DNA of 64,000 nt from Sanguinoderma infundibulare (Eukaryota; Basidiomycota; Agaricomycetes; Polyporales; Polyporaceae): positions 1,550,001 to 1,614,000 of the forward strand of contig JAVLRN010000005.1 in the NCBI GenBank assembly GCA_032821775.1, read 5' to 3'. A program made the position numbers and the translations under genes. The notes beneath the pieces are model-generated. The model made no database searches, was not told the origin of the DNA, and saw only the letters and a list, made by a program, of their open reading frames with translations. Of this stretch, positions 1 through 11,786 are shown in pieces (position 1 is the first letter of the stretch; every line of letters starts with the position of its first letter).

Positions 1-1671
1 CGACAAGTTCCCGACAAGCAAGGCCGAAACAAGTGGCCCAACCAGCTTACAACTACTGGCGAAGACACCAAGAGGCTGACCTCAAGATGTGGGCATCAAG
101 GGAGAAGGCATACGAGGGCAAAATGCGACAAAAAGAGAGAAGACGCACCGAGACGTGGTTGAGCTCAAGGATGCCATGTGTGGCTCCGTCTCCGAACGCA
201 CGAGAAGTCCTTGCGACGGCTCGTGCCCCACGAAAAGATAAGTGGTATGCAGAGTGGTGGGGTTTGTGTCATAAGTGCTTGACGTTGGAGGGAGCAGCAC
301 GGCCGGCTGGGCGTATGCGGCCAGTCGGTTTTGCTGGTCTTGACGATGTCCGCGAGGAGGGCGTGAGTATGCCGGAAGAGACGGAGGTCGTGCAAGAGTT
401 GTGGCACCGAGGAAGAGGCCAGAAGGGAGGACTATCAAGAGTCCTGGCCGATTTTTCCAACCGCAATTTATCGTTGGGGAAGATGAGGCTGCCAGACAAC
501 GAGAGAAGGGCAAATACCGACGAGGAGAGAGAAGAAACGTTCAAGAAGTAAGCGAGTGTCATCCCATGATGAAGGGAGGAGGAGCGAGGCAGGAGCGAGG
601 ACGAGGCGAGCGGCGACGAGTTTGGGCCCGTGGCGCAACTCCGCGAGCCTCGGCTCGCGCCCCTCCCTCGCCCCTTTCCCCTTGGCGGCGTTGCCGACAT
701 TCTTCCCAGTGCTCTCTCGCTATCGTCCCTCTCAGCAACCCACAAGCTTATTTTTCCTGCCTCCATTGTTGACTCCCCCACATTTGACCCACTGTCAGCG
801 ACATCACTGAGCCGACCCCAAGCGACCTTCCCGACCCCTCCACCAGTCCCATCGGTTTCCAACGCGTCCCCTGCCAACCCCACCCCCACCCCCACCACCT
901 CTCTCGCCTCCAGCTACACCGCTTGGAATTGATATGGCGACTAATCCTTCCTGGCGATATTGCAAGATCTGCTATTCTCCTTCGTGAGACGAGAAGGCGC
1001 TTTGAGAAGTTGGAATCTCCAGACGAACGTCTCTCGAATCGCGATCAAGCTATTCGCAACCACCACAAGAGTCCCCATACGGTATACGATGACAGGAAGG
1101 CAGGACGCGACCATGTGGGCTGCACTATGCAGATGTTGACGAACCGCCCGTCTGTGGCAATTTGTGAAAGGTTCGTCTGTGCGCACATCTTCCCTTGCTC
1201 TCAGGTCACTTCCCCTCGTTTTGGAGTTCCTATATACACCATCGCAATGGGTGCATGCCTACCCGGACTTCTCGACCTTTCCCAACCACATCCGTGCACC
1301 TCCCCCTTTGGCCTGAGACTCAACGTTTCGCCCTGCTGTGTTCTTTGGATACACATGCTTTGTTTACGGCCATCCTTCCAAATATATTTTCTCACTCTCA
1401 TCCCCTTCGAAGCGACCTCTCGCGCTGCTCAAGAAAAAAAAACAGATTGATATCGGCACGTTTGAAGACTTGTCATAATCTATCACGGCGTAATTATGCC
1501 CTTCCTACACCCCGAACGTCCGGCTCATGCAGAAATCCATCGTTGTAATGAGAAGCTGTTCGCTCTTCTCTGTCATTCGCTTAAGGGAGGCTTGATACTT
1601 TTCAGCATCTTCCCCCCAGTATTCAATTGAAACTTCACTTTAGCTACTGCCCTCCCACGAAAGTTTGAACC
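1..1671. other. No gene recognised
   Basis: Open frames occur on both strands but none resembles a known protein, and none can be extended by convincing splicing. Roughly 620-920 and 1200-1430 are CT-rich on the plus strand, as promoters and leaders of basidiomycete genes often are. The stretch could be the edge of a gene whose body lies before the window, or intergenic DNA. Confidence 0.4.
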
Positions 1672-1873
1672 ATGGCTAGTCGTCGTTTTGGAGTCTTCCT
1701 CATGGTACGTACTTGTCCCATCAGTCGACTCCGCTCCTGAGCCCCGGACTTACCGCTTCGCACTGCAGGCGGGCCTATTTGCCCTGATGGCTCTGTACCG
1801 ACGGAGTGGGATTGCTCGACCTCAAATCGAGCTGTCGTTGCAAGGGCACGTCGGTCATCGAGTTCAAATCTAG
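1672..1873 (+). CDS. Possible 45-aa spliced small membrane/secreted peptide
   Basis: Two exons can be joined in frame: 1672-1704 and 1769-1873, with a 64-nt intron that has a consensus GTACGT donor and CAG acceptor. The product starts MASRRFGVFLMAGLFALMAL, which reads as a basic N-terminus followed by one hydrophobic segment, then a polar tail ending in a TAG stop. This could be a signal peptide or a single membrane anchor. I know no family for it. Its size means chance is a real alternative, and further exons cannot be excluded. Confidence 0.2.
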
Positions 1874-2311
1874 CGATGCTGTTTGCAAGCTATTCCTCCA
1901 ACGAAGCGCATTCTCAGGTCCGTAGAGGAGCCACTTGATATGCCACAAGGACTCGCTTGCCATGCAACCACAACTATTGGGCGGCAAGCACCACGCTTTT
2001 CAAGTTCGTGAGCGAAAGGGGAGGTCAGCGGATAGGCCTCTGAGTGGAAGATCGAATTTCGGAGGACTGTCTGTGTCAACCCCTTGGGATTTACCGTGCA
2101 GGAGGTAGTATAACTACGGTATATGGCTTACATATGGCAGTATTTGCGGTCGTCGCTATATCCAAATCCGCATGTTTCTACAAACCACCTGGCAGCGTCA
2201 GATTGTAGGCGCTGGGAGAACAACATTCGAAATAGGCGTCCTCCATCACTTGAAACCAAGTATCCATCCTGCTGCCTCTGTCTCGCCTCTGTGATCCAGG
2301 TCTCCTCCACG

Positions 2312-3387
2312 ATGGCGCACCTAACAATTCTGCGCACTTATGCCGAACGCGTCGACCCCAACACGCTCCCTCCGACCGTGAAGCTCTGCCACTCGGACTG
2401 CTCGGTCACCATCTTCGACAAGTACCCCAAGGGGAAGTTCCACTTCGTCCTCGTCCCCTTCATCCGCCCGCCGCTCACCGCTGCGAACCTACGCGACCTG
2501 CGCTCGCTCCTCCAGCTCCCGCGCGAGCAGGCCAAGACGCTCCTGCAGCACATGCGCCATGACGCGTTCGAGGCGAAGGCCTTGATTGAGGAGGAGATGG
2601 TCAACGCGCACGGGTGCAAGTGGGGGGTTCAGATCGGCTTCCATGCCACGCCATCGCTGGAGTACGTCCCCATCCCGCTCAAGCACCTCCAGTGTGTGCC
2701 CCCTTTCTCTCTCCTGCCCGTTCCCTTCGTTTGTGGATCTGGGGCGGAACGAGTATGGCTGACGATGTGTGCGATTCGCGTTTCGAATCTGGCGACAGGC
2801 ACGTGCATCTGCACCTCATCTCGACCGACTTCCGGGGCGAGTACATGCGCTCGAAGAAGCACCTGAACTCGTTCCACCCCACCCTCGGCTTCTTCCTCCA
2901 CCTCGACGACGTCCTCTCGTGGTTCGGGCCCGACATCGAACCGACGTGGTTCGCCATGGTCAGCGTTCGTCTTGAGGCCCTGCCGCTCTTGCGCAACTGA
3001 CCGGCGCGACCTTGCATGCAGAAATCGGACATCGACAGGAAGGAGTACGAGAAGCTCCTGAAGGAGGACATGACCTGTCCTGGGCATTGCGATCAGCCGT
3101 TCAAAACGATGCCCAAACTGAGAGAACACCTCCGCGGAGTGTTTGACATCACGGTCAAGGCTTACAAGAAAACGAAAGAGAAAGAGGCTGCTGGTGGAAG
3201 CAACGCTCCGGCCAACGATGCCGAAGATGGCGAAGTCGCCGCGCGCAACAAGCGGAAGCACAACGAATCGGCTGACGCAACCGAGGCATATGATGCCGAT
3301 GGTCAGGGTGCCCTTTCAGATGCACCGCACCCACGCAAGAAGCAACAGACTGCATCCCCTTCACCAGATTTGCCGGAGGACCCTTGA
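2312..3387 (+). CDS. HNT3: Aprataxin-like DNA 5'-adenylate hydrolase (HIT + zinc finger)
   Basis: Three exons (2312-2691, 2799-2958, 3022-3387) give 301 aa. The HIT domain ends in the catalytic histidine triad HVHLHLIS, formed across the first splice junction. It is followed by the aprataxin-type DNA-binding zinc finger (CPGHC...MPKLREHL). This order is specific to aprataxin/Hnt3, which removes AMP from 5'-adenylated DNA left by abortive ligation in the nucleus. The last 70 residues are acidic and basic and probably disordered, with a KKQQ-type basic patch. The first two zinc ligands are spaced CX3C rather than the usual CX2C, and the Glu expected four residues after the finger histidine is not there (Val in that place, Asp two later). 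Confidence 0.88.
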
Positions 3388-3586
3388 TCTTACTTGCCTT
3401 CTTCTCGAACATCGGTTTAACATCTCGTCTGTATTATCACCGCTTTTTCGCTTTCAAGTTGCTGTCCCATTGTCCATCACCCACAATTGTACAATACACA
3501 CGATTGGCATCTCCATGTTCTTTATCTAACGTACAACAGCGCGTCTTCTTCAACCAATGTCTATGTGATTGCGGCGCTCTACTTTC

Positions 3587-5328
3587 TTACGCGGTAGCCT
3601 GCGCTGCAGCTGCAGCAGCGGCTTTGTCAGCCTCCAACCTTGCCTCGCGATTGCGCTCCGCTGAGAGGCGGATGCCCCAGGTGAGCTCGTATGTCTTGCA
3701 TGCATCTAGAAAGACGAAGGGCACTCATCAGAGACCGCATCGATATTGATTTCACCTGAGGGAACTACGCACCGTCGAACGTGCTCAAAATCGTAGCAGT
3801 ATCAGGATCCTCCTCTATGTCTTCGATGTTGTCGATCAAGACGGAGATCTAAGCAGACGGCACCTTCAGCTCAGAATGTCACGACACGCCAGGAAAATCC
3901 TCACCTCAGAGAAAAATGGATCATCGTCGGGGAACCTGTGAGTCTCCTCAATGTCGCTTCCCGGCCTACGGATGTAGAGAATGGGCTGAACGTAGGGGTT
4001 CACAAGCCTAATGGACTCATCAGCAACCAATTCTCCTAAGGACGACGGCGCGAGAGTTCTCACTTGAGCTGATACCCGTCTGCGTAAACCTCGAGCTCGC
4101 AGCTGTAGTCGTGACCCTGCAGAGCGACCAAATGAGTGAAGCTCCCAACAGCGCCGCTGTCATACTTCCTGTATGCGCCGAGTGTACAGATCAGTACACA
4201 GATAATGATGCTTAGCATCCAAGATGAATTCGCACCAGGTAGCCGCAGTGACACGGGGGATCCTGTTCTCGGGCGGGATCTTCGTCTCGTCGACGGTCAT
4301 TTTCGAGAGGTGGCCCGCGTTCTCGTCCCACTCGAGCGAGTGCGCGTTCACGGTCGACATGTCGACCTCGCCGCCAAAGTAGCGCGAGAGGTCGCAGAAG
4401 TGGGTGCCCTGCTCGATAATGGGGCCCGCGCTCTTGGCCTTGTCCCACCAGTCGGGCTTGGCGATCGCCTCGTACGCGCACGCGTAGCGGGCGATGGTGG
4501 CCATGACCGTCAGGTTGTTCTCGATGATGATCTGCTTCATCATCTGGACCGCGCGCAGGTAGCGCAGCATGTACCCGACCGAGCAGATCGTGCCGCTCTC
4601 GGTGATCGCCTTCGCGACGGCGAAGGCCTCGGGGAGCTCGCTCGCGGGCCCGGTCGCGGACGGCTTCTCGATGAACATGGCGACGCCGGGGAAGTACTTC
4701 ATGATCTGCATCTCGATGTCGCGCCCGGACTGGAGCGTGCCGCGGAACATGGGCGGGGAGCCGACGATGATCGCGCGCGGGGCATCCTTGGGGGACATGT
4801 TTCTGACGAAGTCCTCGAGCGTCTTGAAGACACGGGTGTTCTCGTACGCGGAGCGCACGAACGTCTCGCATTTCTTCTGGAGCACCGACGTGGCGCGCTC
4901 GACGGCGGGGTCGACGAGGGCGACCACCTTGAGACGCGGACCTAGCTTGCTGCAGGCCCCGTCAGCATGTCACGCGGGCACAATTCGGAAAAGAATGGCA
5001 ACTTCACTGTTCGAAGCGGAAGGAGTGGTTCCACGGCCCTTCGTCCGAGCCTGGCAATGACGTCAATTCAAACTCTGCGCGACTGCATGCGAACGGTGGG
5101 GGTGCTTACCGAACATGATGTTCCCCGCGCCAACGAAAACGACATTGAAGTCGGAGGTACCACCGATGTGCGTCGCCCTGTCGACGTGCGCATGTTAGGA
5201 ACGGACGGAGGGTCTGCAGACATGTGAACTCACTTGTCGATCGGAATGAGCCTGGAAGGGTCAATCGAGGGCCTGCGCGAGGATGCGCCGGATTGCCTCC
5301 TCGAGATAGGCGACTCGAAGGCGGACAT
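3587..5328 (-). CDS. Gfo/Idh/MocA-family NAD(P)-dependent oxidoreductase
   Basis: Eight exons give 440 aa: 5234-5328, 5110-5177, 5008-5050, 4236-4949, 4064-4168, 3905-4007, 3773-3848, 3587-3705. All junctions are in phase. The Rossmann dinucleotide-binding motif FVGAGNIMFG lies near residue 50. The family's EKP motif follows (IEKPSATG), then the C-terminal alpha/beta domain with a YFGGEVD segment. The family oxidises or reduces sugars, inositols and related polyols; the substrate here cannot be read from sequence. The last exon adds an Ala-rich helical tail. A TATATAG sequence about 215 bases before the ATG could be the promoter. The antisense strand of exon 4 carries a long open frame that is only a GC-bias shadow. 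Confidence 0.85.
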
Positions 5329-5542
5329 GCGTCGGGCGACGGCAGGGCTCGCGAGCTCAGAAGGGCGACGCGACATGATGGTCGTGGTTCAGAATGTAGG
5401 GCGAATGCGGGGGAAGGACAAGCGGGGGGTGAAGAGGTCGTTGACGGATGTGAAAGATAAGATGGGGACGATATACGCGCGAGAACGGTCCCAAGGTCGA
5501 GGACAAGGGGCGCGACGGTTAGGACGGAGGAACCGCGGCCGC

Positions 5543-5549
5543 TATATAC
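5543..5549 (-). promoter_or_regulatory. TATA-like element upstream of the oxidoreductase
   Basis: The minus strand reads TATATAG here, about 215 bases upstream of the oxidoreductase start codon, next to a CCGCGGCCGC GC-rich block. Position and sequence fit a core promoter with a leader of under 200 bases. No transcript start can be seen directly. Confidence 0.35.
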
Positions 5550-6049
5550 GGCGCGGGCTTGGGACGCCATAGGGAGGTGGAGCATCGGCCAGTTCCAGCC
5601 CCGTGAATACCATGATCGTCCTTAGCTCGCCATGCTCTCAGACGAGCGGGCAGTCGCCTCGGCGTTATCCAACTGCTAATATGCTATCCCTCATCGATTT
5701 TCTCTCGCCCGTCGCCCAGCGCAAATCCTATGGTCTCCCCGGACCCACTTCCGATTCGCCCCCAGCTGGTCATCCAACCACATTGACCGTGACAGAGGCC
5801 CGACGCAGCAGGCACCGCCGTTCGCGCGCTGCATAGTGGTATCATCACCCATACAAATACACATATTATCATCGGGCGGCCGGGGTCGGGGGCCCCCCGT
5901 AGTATCCCATCCGCCCGACCAAACGTTCCTCCATCCTCCAATCGAATATTACGAGTAGCAACCTGTTGAAGCGCGTGCCATCCCGACCGTTTGGCCCAAA
6001 AGTCGGTCGGTTCTTCCGAATATAATGGTATCGCCGCCGACGCCCAAAA
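5550..6049. other. Intergenic, no gene seen
   Basis: This lies between the start of the oxidoreductase gene and the stop of the coiled-coil gene on the same strand. It should contain the first gene's promoter and the second gene's 3' UTR. Short open frames on both strands do not resemble proteins. Confidence 0.5.
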
Positions 6050-6775
6050 TCAGTGCGTGCTCCCCGCGCCCCCCTCCACGGAGCGTCGCGTCGTCGCGCG
6101 CGACTCGAGGTCCTTCTGCTTGCGCTCCGCCGCCTCGAGCCGCTCTGTCATCGCGCGCAGCTCCTCCTTCAGCTTCTCGTTCTGCTCCGTCAGCTTCATC
6201 ACGTTGCTCGCCCGCTTCTGGACGCGGTCCATCCTGCCAAAAGGACAAACAAAAGACCGGATCGCGCGTGAACAAAGGCGTGATGCAAGACGACCCAGTA
6301 ACGACAATAGGCGCCCAATATTTGGGTGCCGCCAAGCAGCGCGTGTCCACCCATGGCGGAAGGGACGCCGCGGGCGGGCAGGAATGGGAATCGGACGTAC
6401 TCTTGCGCCCCCTCGGGATGGCTGATAGACGTCAGGATCGTGTTGAACGTCATGGTCAGATCGAGGTTTGACTCTGGCAGCTCGAGGTCCAACTGCTGGG
6501 GCTGCGACGGCAGCCGCTCGTGGGCATAGTCGTCCAGCGGATCGTCGTCGTCGTAGTATTCCTCGGTCGGCTGGCCGTTGCGGGCGGGCGTCCCGGCTCT
6601 ATTGTGCAGCGAGCCAGACGACGCTTCCTTCCTGTGAAGTAGGGGGCACGAAGCAGTGGTCAGCCAAGGGTCCAGGGCGAAGGGACCCTTTAAGCGCGCT
6701 AGGCGCGTCGGTCGCAACGGCGAGGACGCACCCATGCTGGATGTACTCTGCATCTGAACTGCCTACGGCACTCAT
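6050..6775 (-). CDS. Uncharacterised 152-aa coiled-coil protein
   Basis: Three exons (6732-6775, 6401-6631, 6050-6233) join in phase to 152 aa. The N-terminal half is polar and acidic (EEYYDDDDPLDDY), followed by a hydrophobic-patterned helix (LDLTMTFNTILTSI). The last 60 residues form a strong heptad coiled coil (EQNEKLKEELRAMTERLEAAE). I do not recognise the family. Small proteins of this shape are often subunits of kinetochore, tethering or trafficking complexes, but that is only analogy. Clean splice sites and phase support a real gene. Confidence 0.65.
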
Positions 6776-7565
6776 CGCTTGCTGTCTGGGTTGTGTGCAG
6801 GCGTGCAGTCGTCGCGGGGGAGGGACGGCGGAGGAGAGGATGGAGTGAGAGAGTGAGTGCGGTGCGAGAAGGCTAAGCCGATGTCGATGGGCGACGCGGT
6901 TCGGTTCCATGGCATTGATCGCCATCCCTCCCGCCTCCTCCCCGGCCGGCTACATATCCAGAATGCCCCTTCCGTCCAGCCCCGTTCGCACCTCAATTCA
7001 ATAATCGACGTCACGTCTCCCCTGCATCATCTCCACCATCCGCTGTCCCATGCACTCACAGTTCTGGGCGGCCAGATGTTCAGATCAGTGGAAAAGTATC
7101 CATTATGTACTCAGTACAGACAGTGGAGCCAGAAACTAAGTATGACATAGATGATCGGGAGACGTGCCACGGCTACATATGGTCATGATCATGGTGGACT
7201 ACAGACGACAGCGAAGACAGCAAGCAGGGCAGAGACTGTCCGAGTGGGGAAAACAGTAAGGTACTCCGGTCGTAACTGGGTAGCGGATTAGCGACGTGGC
7301 AAATAGGGGATTGGGAGGTCGTAGTACAGCGCACCCGCGCGCAGGATACAGCACTAATTGAGCGATAAGACTACGAGGGACCGTATGATGAAGCAGAACA
7401 TCGGAAACACAAAACCAGAGAGAAATCACTATATACAATAATAGAAGCATTGCGGCGTTGTGAGGTATGGAACAGGGATATCGCAAGGAAGAAAGCACGG
7501 AAGTATTCACAAGGCGGAGAACGCAAGGACAAGAACGGGGTAGGGTAGGGGGGAGAGACACGGAA
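6776..7565. other. Intergenic: promoter of coiled-coil gene and 3' flank of next gene
   Basis: CT-rich runs at 6930-7050 probably belong to the promoter of the minus-strand gene ending at 6050. The rest, up to the stop codon at 7566, is AT-richer and probably 3' UTR of the 481-aa protein gene. No protein-like frame is seen. Confidence 0.5.
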
Positions 7566-9476
7566 CTACACAACCTCGAGCAGGGAGGTTTCCAAGACGC
7601 GGAAGTGTGTCTGGTCCTTCGATAGCTCAGACCAGCCGACGACCTCACGCCAGTTCATCGCGTTCGCCTCCTTCTCCCCAGCACCCGAGAAGAGACCGAG
7701 TTCGTCGTCAGAGATGCCGCGGAACATGAGGAACAAACGCGTGAACACGCAGTTCTCGACGGTGACGGAGATGTCGATCGCAGCGGCAATCTTGCTCGGA
7801 GACATGAATCGATAGGCAATGTTGCGGTGCGCGGAGAAGGCACCCATGTTGTTGCTGTGGAGCAATGCAATCAGACGGGGGGATGGAAGACCAAGCTAGG
7901 AACGTTACTCACTTGATGAAGGTCGTACGGGCAAAGAGCGACATTCCTAGCTGATCCAGGACACGCATGAGGTGCGGCACAAAATCGCCGAAAGACATCG
8001 CGAATCCGTTTCGAGGTGCGATGAACTCTTGGGGATCGAGCATACCAGGCTCGGGGCTGAGGAAGGCAAATGGACAGATCAGTCGAAGGACGCCCTTATC
8101 CTCGGCGCCAATAACTCACATTGCCTCATAGTAGAGCGACGTTGCCGTCATCTCGGTCTCGAAATGCTCCACGGCACCGCCGGGATGCACCCTAAGGAAC
8201 CATTTCACCTTGTTCGGGTTCTCAGGGACCAATTCCGCTGGAGGCCAGCTCACACCCAGCTTCCAGAGGGAGGAGAACGACAGGATGACGTCTGCGTACT
8301 GCTGTGCCGGGGCCAGGATGCTCAAATGGCACTTGGCCGCTGCTGGCTTGGTGACTACGGCGAGCTTGTTGATGACCCGGGAGTCGATGATGAGGTCGGT
8401 GGAGACGTTTTCGGTGTTCTGGATGCGCGTGCCAGAGAACTCCATCTTGTGCACATCCCCGTCGTGCACGATATCGAGTTTCCCCCAGAAGGAGCCATCC
8501 ACTGTCGTGCCGTCCTCCATCCTCGCCATGTCTAGCTCATCAGAGGTGATTGTGGTGTCCAGCGCTACGTGCTGTCCCGGCGCGAGCTCCAGGCTGAACG
8601 TGCCAGGCATCTCCAAAACAGGCGGCGGACTTTGAGACGGTCAGTGAATGCAGCATACTTGACATGGGAAGAAACCTACGGAGGCGGACTATGAATGGGA
8701 GGTATGTCAGCACATGTTCGATAACATTACGCCGTAGGACTTACGGAGGTTCATCTGGGGGTGGTGGGGAGTCGCAGACAATCTCGACTCGTAATCCTTG
8801 GACACCCGCAATCGCGATTTGATATGAATCCTCGCTCGTTAACTATGTGGTCGCGCAGAGTTAGATCGGGGAAAGCAGGTGAGGGAGGTCCAAGAGGGCA
8901 TACATAAATATAAGGACCCGAGACCAGTCGCTAGGACAGGGGAAAAACTCAGTACGCCGCAGGCAGTGATAACAAATGGATACTGACTGCCGCGTGTAAA
9001 GAAGCGAACTCGATAGGAACCCTAAGGTGGAGTGGCATATCGGGGGGTGGCTTGATCCATTCTCGGGCGAGTCCTTCCAACTCCTGTGTCGCGTAGAATA
9101 CGAATATGAGCCTCGCATATCCATGGAGCAAGCACCTGTCCGTGAACGCACCATGATCGAATTGGGGAGCTGAGGGAAGATGGGTCAGTGGCGCGGATCC
9201 CAAAGACAGATGGTATCTGGTACTCACCATCCGTACGGTCTCCATCTCATCGAAAACAAGAGTGAGCAGGCGTTGCCGGGAGAGAGCAAGCTGCTGCTGC
9301 CGCTGGTCACGGAGCTCTGCCTCCCTGTTGCTTTTCGGAGTCTTGAACCTGCCCCAGAAACCTTGCGAGGCGGGGAGGCTCGCATTCGAGGTGCTATCAA
9401 AGACGCCAATGATCAGATTGAATATGACGCCGAGCAAGGTATCGGCACGCAATACTCACGCAGGAGAGAGCAACAT
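7566..9476 (-). CDS. Uncharacterised 481-aa protein with proline-rich linker
   Basis: Nine exons: 9460-9476, 9224-9393, 8988-9169, 8904-8930, 8745-8842, 8680-8688, 8120-8629, 7913-8056, 7566-7854. The N-terminal part is helical and charged (RQQQLALSRQRLLTL). A run of about a dozen prolines near residue 160, partly encoded by a 9-nt microexon, links it to a large beta-rich domain (PGTFSLELAPGQHVALD...) and a C-terminal domain ending LETSLLEVV. The 27-nt fourth exon restores a smooth frame. The donor of exon 2 (GTACCA, four bases after a better-looking GTGAGT) is chosen because only it keeps the frame. I recognise no catalytic motif and no family. The length and even composition suggest a conserved fungal protein. 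Confidence 0.65.
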
Positions 9477-10589
9477 CTTGCGGACGGGGGGAACGCGAGA
9501 GGGAAGGGGAGGGATAGGTGGAAGAGATGACGAGCGTGATTAATATGGACTCGAGGGAGTCACCGAATGTCGATACAGGCCACCACGAGGCGGCGGCAAC
9601 ACGAGGCAACAAAGATTAAAGGCAGTAAACGACGGTCTCTGTAGAAATGATGGTTTAAGATTAGTATGGGCGATGGCGATAGATAGTCCGAGGCTGTAGC
9701 TCTTCTCCACTCACCCTCTACCCAGCCTCCGCAGTACCAGCAATCAAGGCTCGAGCGTCGTGGTCGATGTCGAGTCTGATGTCGAGTCCAAGGACGAAGC
9801 GCGCCTCTGGGTCCCGCGATGTCCACCATCGCGAGCGCTGCTACAGCAAATCCCACGTGCCCACAGGTGCCCATGTGGTCGTCGCCGACATTCCGTCTGT
9901 CCGGTAGCACCGTCCACTGGCGTGTGTACGACCTTTGTCGTGCATGTGTCTCAGCGAAGAAACGTAAGCGCTTAGTCCCTACCGGTTCAGGACACCATAC
10001 TGAACGCCTTGTCAGGACTCAGGGGCAAGCATATCATACAAGGACCGTCAGCGAGTCAGTCTTGGAGTATGCGAAACATAGGAAGGCATTTCTGTATAAG
10101 TCATCAGCAAGCAAGCCCATCCCGATTCAGACTCTGAATCTCGGTGGGGCCTCAAGTCCAGTCTTCCTCAGACTCCTCACTCCTGGCACGCTGACGAACG
10201 GATGTCATCCGGCATGACGACAGTCCCATTTTCAGAAGTGAAACGCATAGCCCTCGTACCGAGTCAGGTCGTTCTGATCGGCATCTTGACCTTGGCCTGA
10301 AGACCGAGACCCAGGCGCTACATGGGCGCAATCACCGCTATGCTTCAGGGAGGATACAGACCGCTGAATTTCAGAAGCGCAATGGAATCGCGCGAAGGCC
10401 GTCAGGGATGCCAGAGATCGATGGCAGAACCTGCTGCTTACGAGTGGTCGCCGCCCGCTTAGGTATTTAGGTGCGGCAGGGGCCCAATTCGTCCCCCCCT
10501 GTCCCAGCTCTCCTCCACAGCATGTAAGTCTCATAGTCTGCCCATATGTGTGGTATTTGGCTGAAGGTGTTCTACCTGCAGCCCCAAGT
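9477..10589. other. About 1.1 kb without a recognisable gene
   Basis: This is the shared upstream region of two divergent genes. A plus-strand frame of 132 codons (9819-10217) and antisense frames exist, but their composition is not protein-like and no splicing improves them. CT-rich blocks near 9700 and 10490 fit promoters or leaders of the minus- and plus-strand genes respectively. Confidence 0.5.
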
Positions 10590-11538
10590 ATGCCGACGGT
10601 GACGACCAATGCTCCGATCGCGGAAGGATTCATCCCATTCACATATCAAGGCGAGACCCACCAAACTTACTACAAAGTCTTCGGCGACCTCGCAAACCGT
10701 ACAAACACGCCCCTCGTTGTCCTCCATGGCGGTCCAGGACTCTCACATGATTATCTTCTTCCTATCTCTGACCTGGCCGACATGAGCATTCCTGTCATCT
10801 TCTACGACCAAATCGGCAATGCGCGTTCTACTCACCTGAAGTCGAAGCCGTCGACGTTCTGGACCATCAATCTTTTCATAGACGAGCTCGAGAACGTCCT
10901 GGCGTACTTCAATGTCCAAGATGACTTCGGCCTTCTGGGCCATTCGTGGGGTGGAATCCTCGCGTCGGAGTTCGAGGTTCGCAGACAGCCTGCCGGGCTG
11001 AAGAGGCTCGTCCTTACAAACTCGCTTGCCGCGTCGAGCTTGTGGGGTCGGTCGAACATGCAGCTCGTCCAGTCATTCCCCCAGGACGTGCAAGAGGGCC
11101 TAATGGGGGGCATGAAGAATATGAAGGCGTACCAGGGTGCGCTGAAGGTGTTCCACGCTCAACATGGATGTACGGTCAAGCCTACTCCTGAGGAGTTCAG
11201 GTACTCCATGGATCAAGTCTTTGGGGACAACGGCGACCCAACCGTCGCGAGTGCCCCGTAAGTCCTACCCTTCGTGATTATCTTGTTTCTGCAACTCATA
11301 TCCGTGCAGGATTCTGCAGGGCTGGTCCATCATTGACCGTCTCCATCTCGTGCGCGTTCCTGCATTCGTCATCAATGGACGAAAGGATATTGCGCAGGAC
11401 TTCGTGGTTGCGCCCTTCTTCCAACGAATCCGCCAGGTGAAGTGGGTCACGTTCGAACAGTCGAGCCACACGCCGTTCTGGGAGGAACGCGAGCACTACA
11501 ACAAGCTGGTCGAGGAGTTCCTGAAGTCGAAGGCATGA
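10590..11538 (+). CDS. Proline iminopeptidase-like alpha/beta hydrolase (peptidase S33)
   Basis: Two exons (10590-11257, 11310-11538) give 298 aa, a usual length for the family. Visible motifs are the oxyanion HGGPG (VVLHGGPGLSHDY), DQIGNARS, the nucleophile elbow LGHSWGG, the acid in NGRKDIAQD and the histidine in SSHTPFWEE: a full Ser-Asp-His triad. S33 members release N-terminal proline from peptides or hydrolyse amino-acid amides; fungal cytosolic homologues are often annotated as L-amino acid amidases, so the exact substrate is open. The start at 10590 is preferred over an upstream in-frame ATG at 10548 because the extra residues do not fit the family N-terminus. Confidence 0.87.
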
Positions 11539-11786
11539 CAGGCGACCGATGGACAGCGGATAGCGTGTGATTCTGAATTCGACTTACTTAGAAAAAATAC
11601 GTGACATTCCTTGGCATCTCGTGTACACTCACGTTTATGCCCGAACACGGTATGGACGGTCGAGTGTTGCGAACAAGTTATGCTCGCCGTAAATGATTCG
11701 GATTCGGGTGTCGATGACCTCATGGCTTGGGCGCTTCTGCGCTACGTGCGAGCTGCTCGCTGTGGTTTCTCCTGTCTCTGTCCACC

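Noticed and set aside
4136..4945. 269-codon plus-strand frame opposite the oxidoreductase
   Set aside because: Antisense shadow of exon 4 caused by GC-rich third positions. It is rich in Arg, Val, Gly and Asp with no protein-like pattern.
9819..10217. 132-codon plus-strand frame starting MSTIASAATANP
   Set aside because: Composition is random-looking; it lies in a divergent promoter region and no exon neighbours fit.
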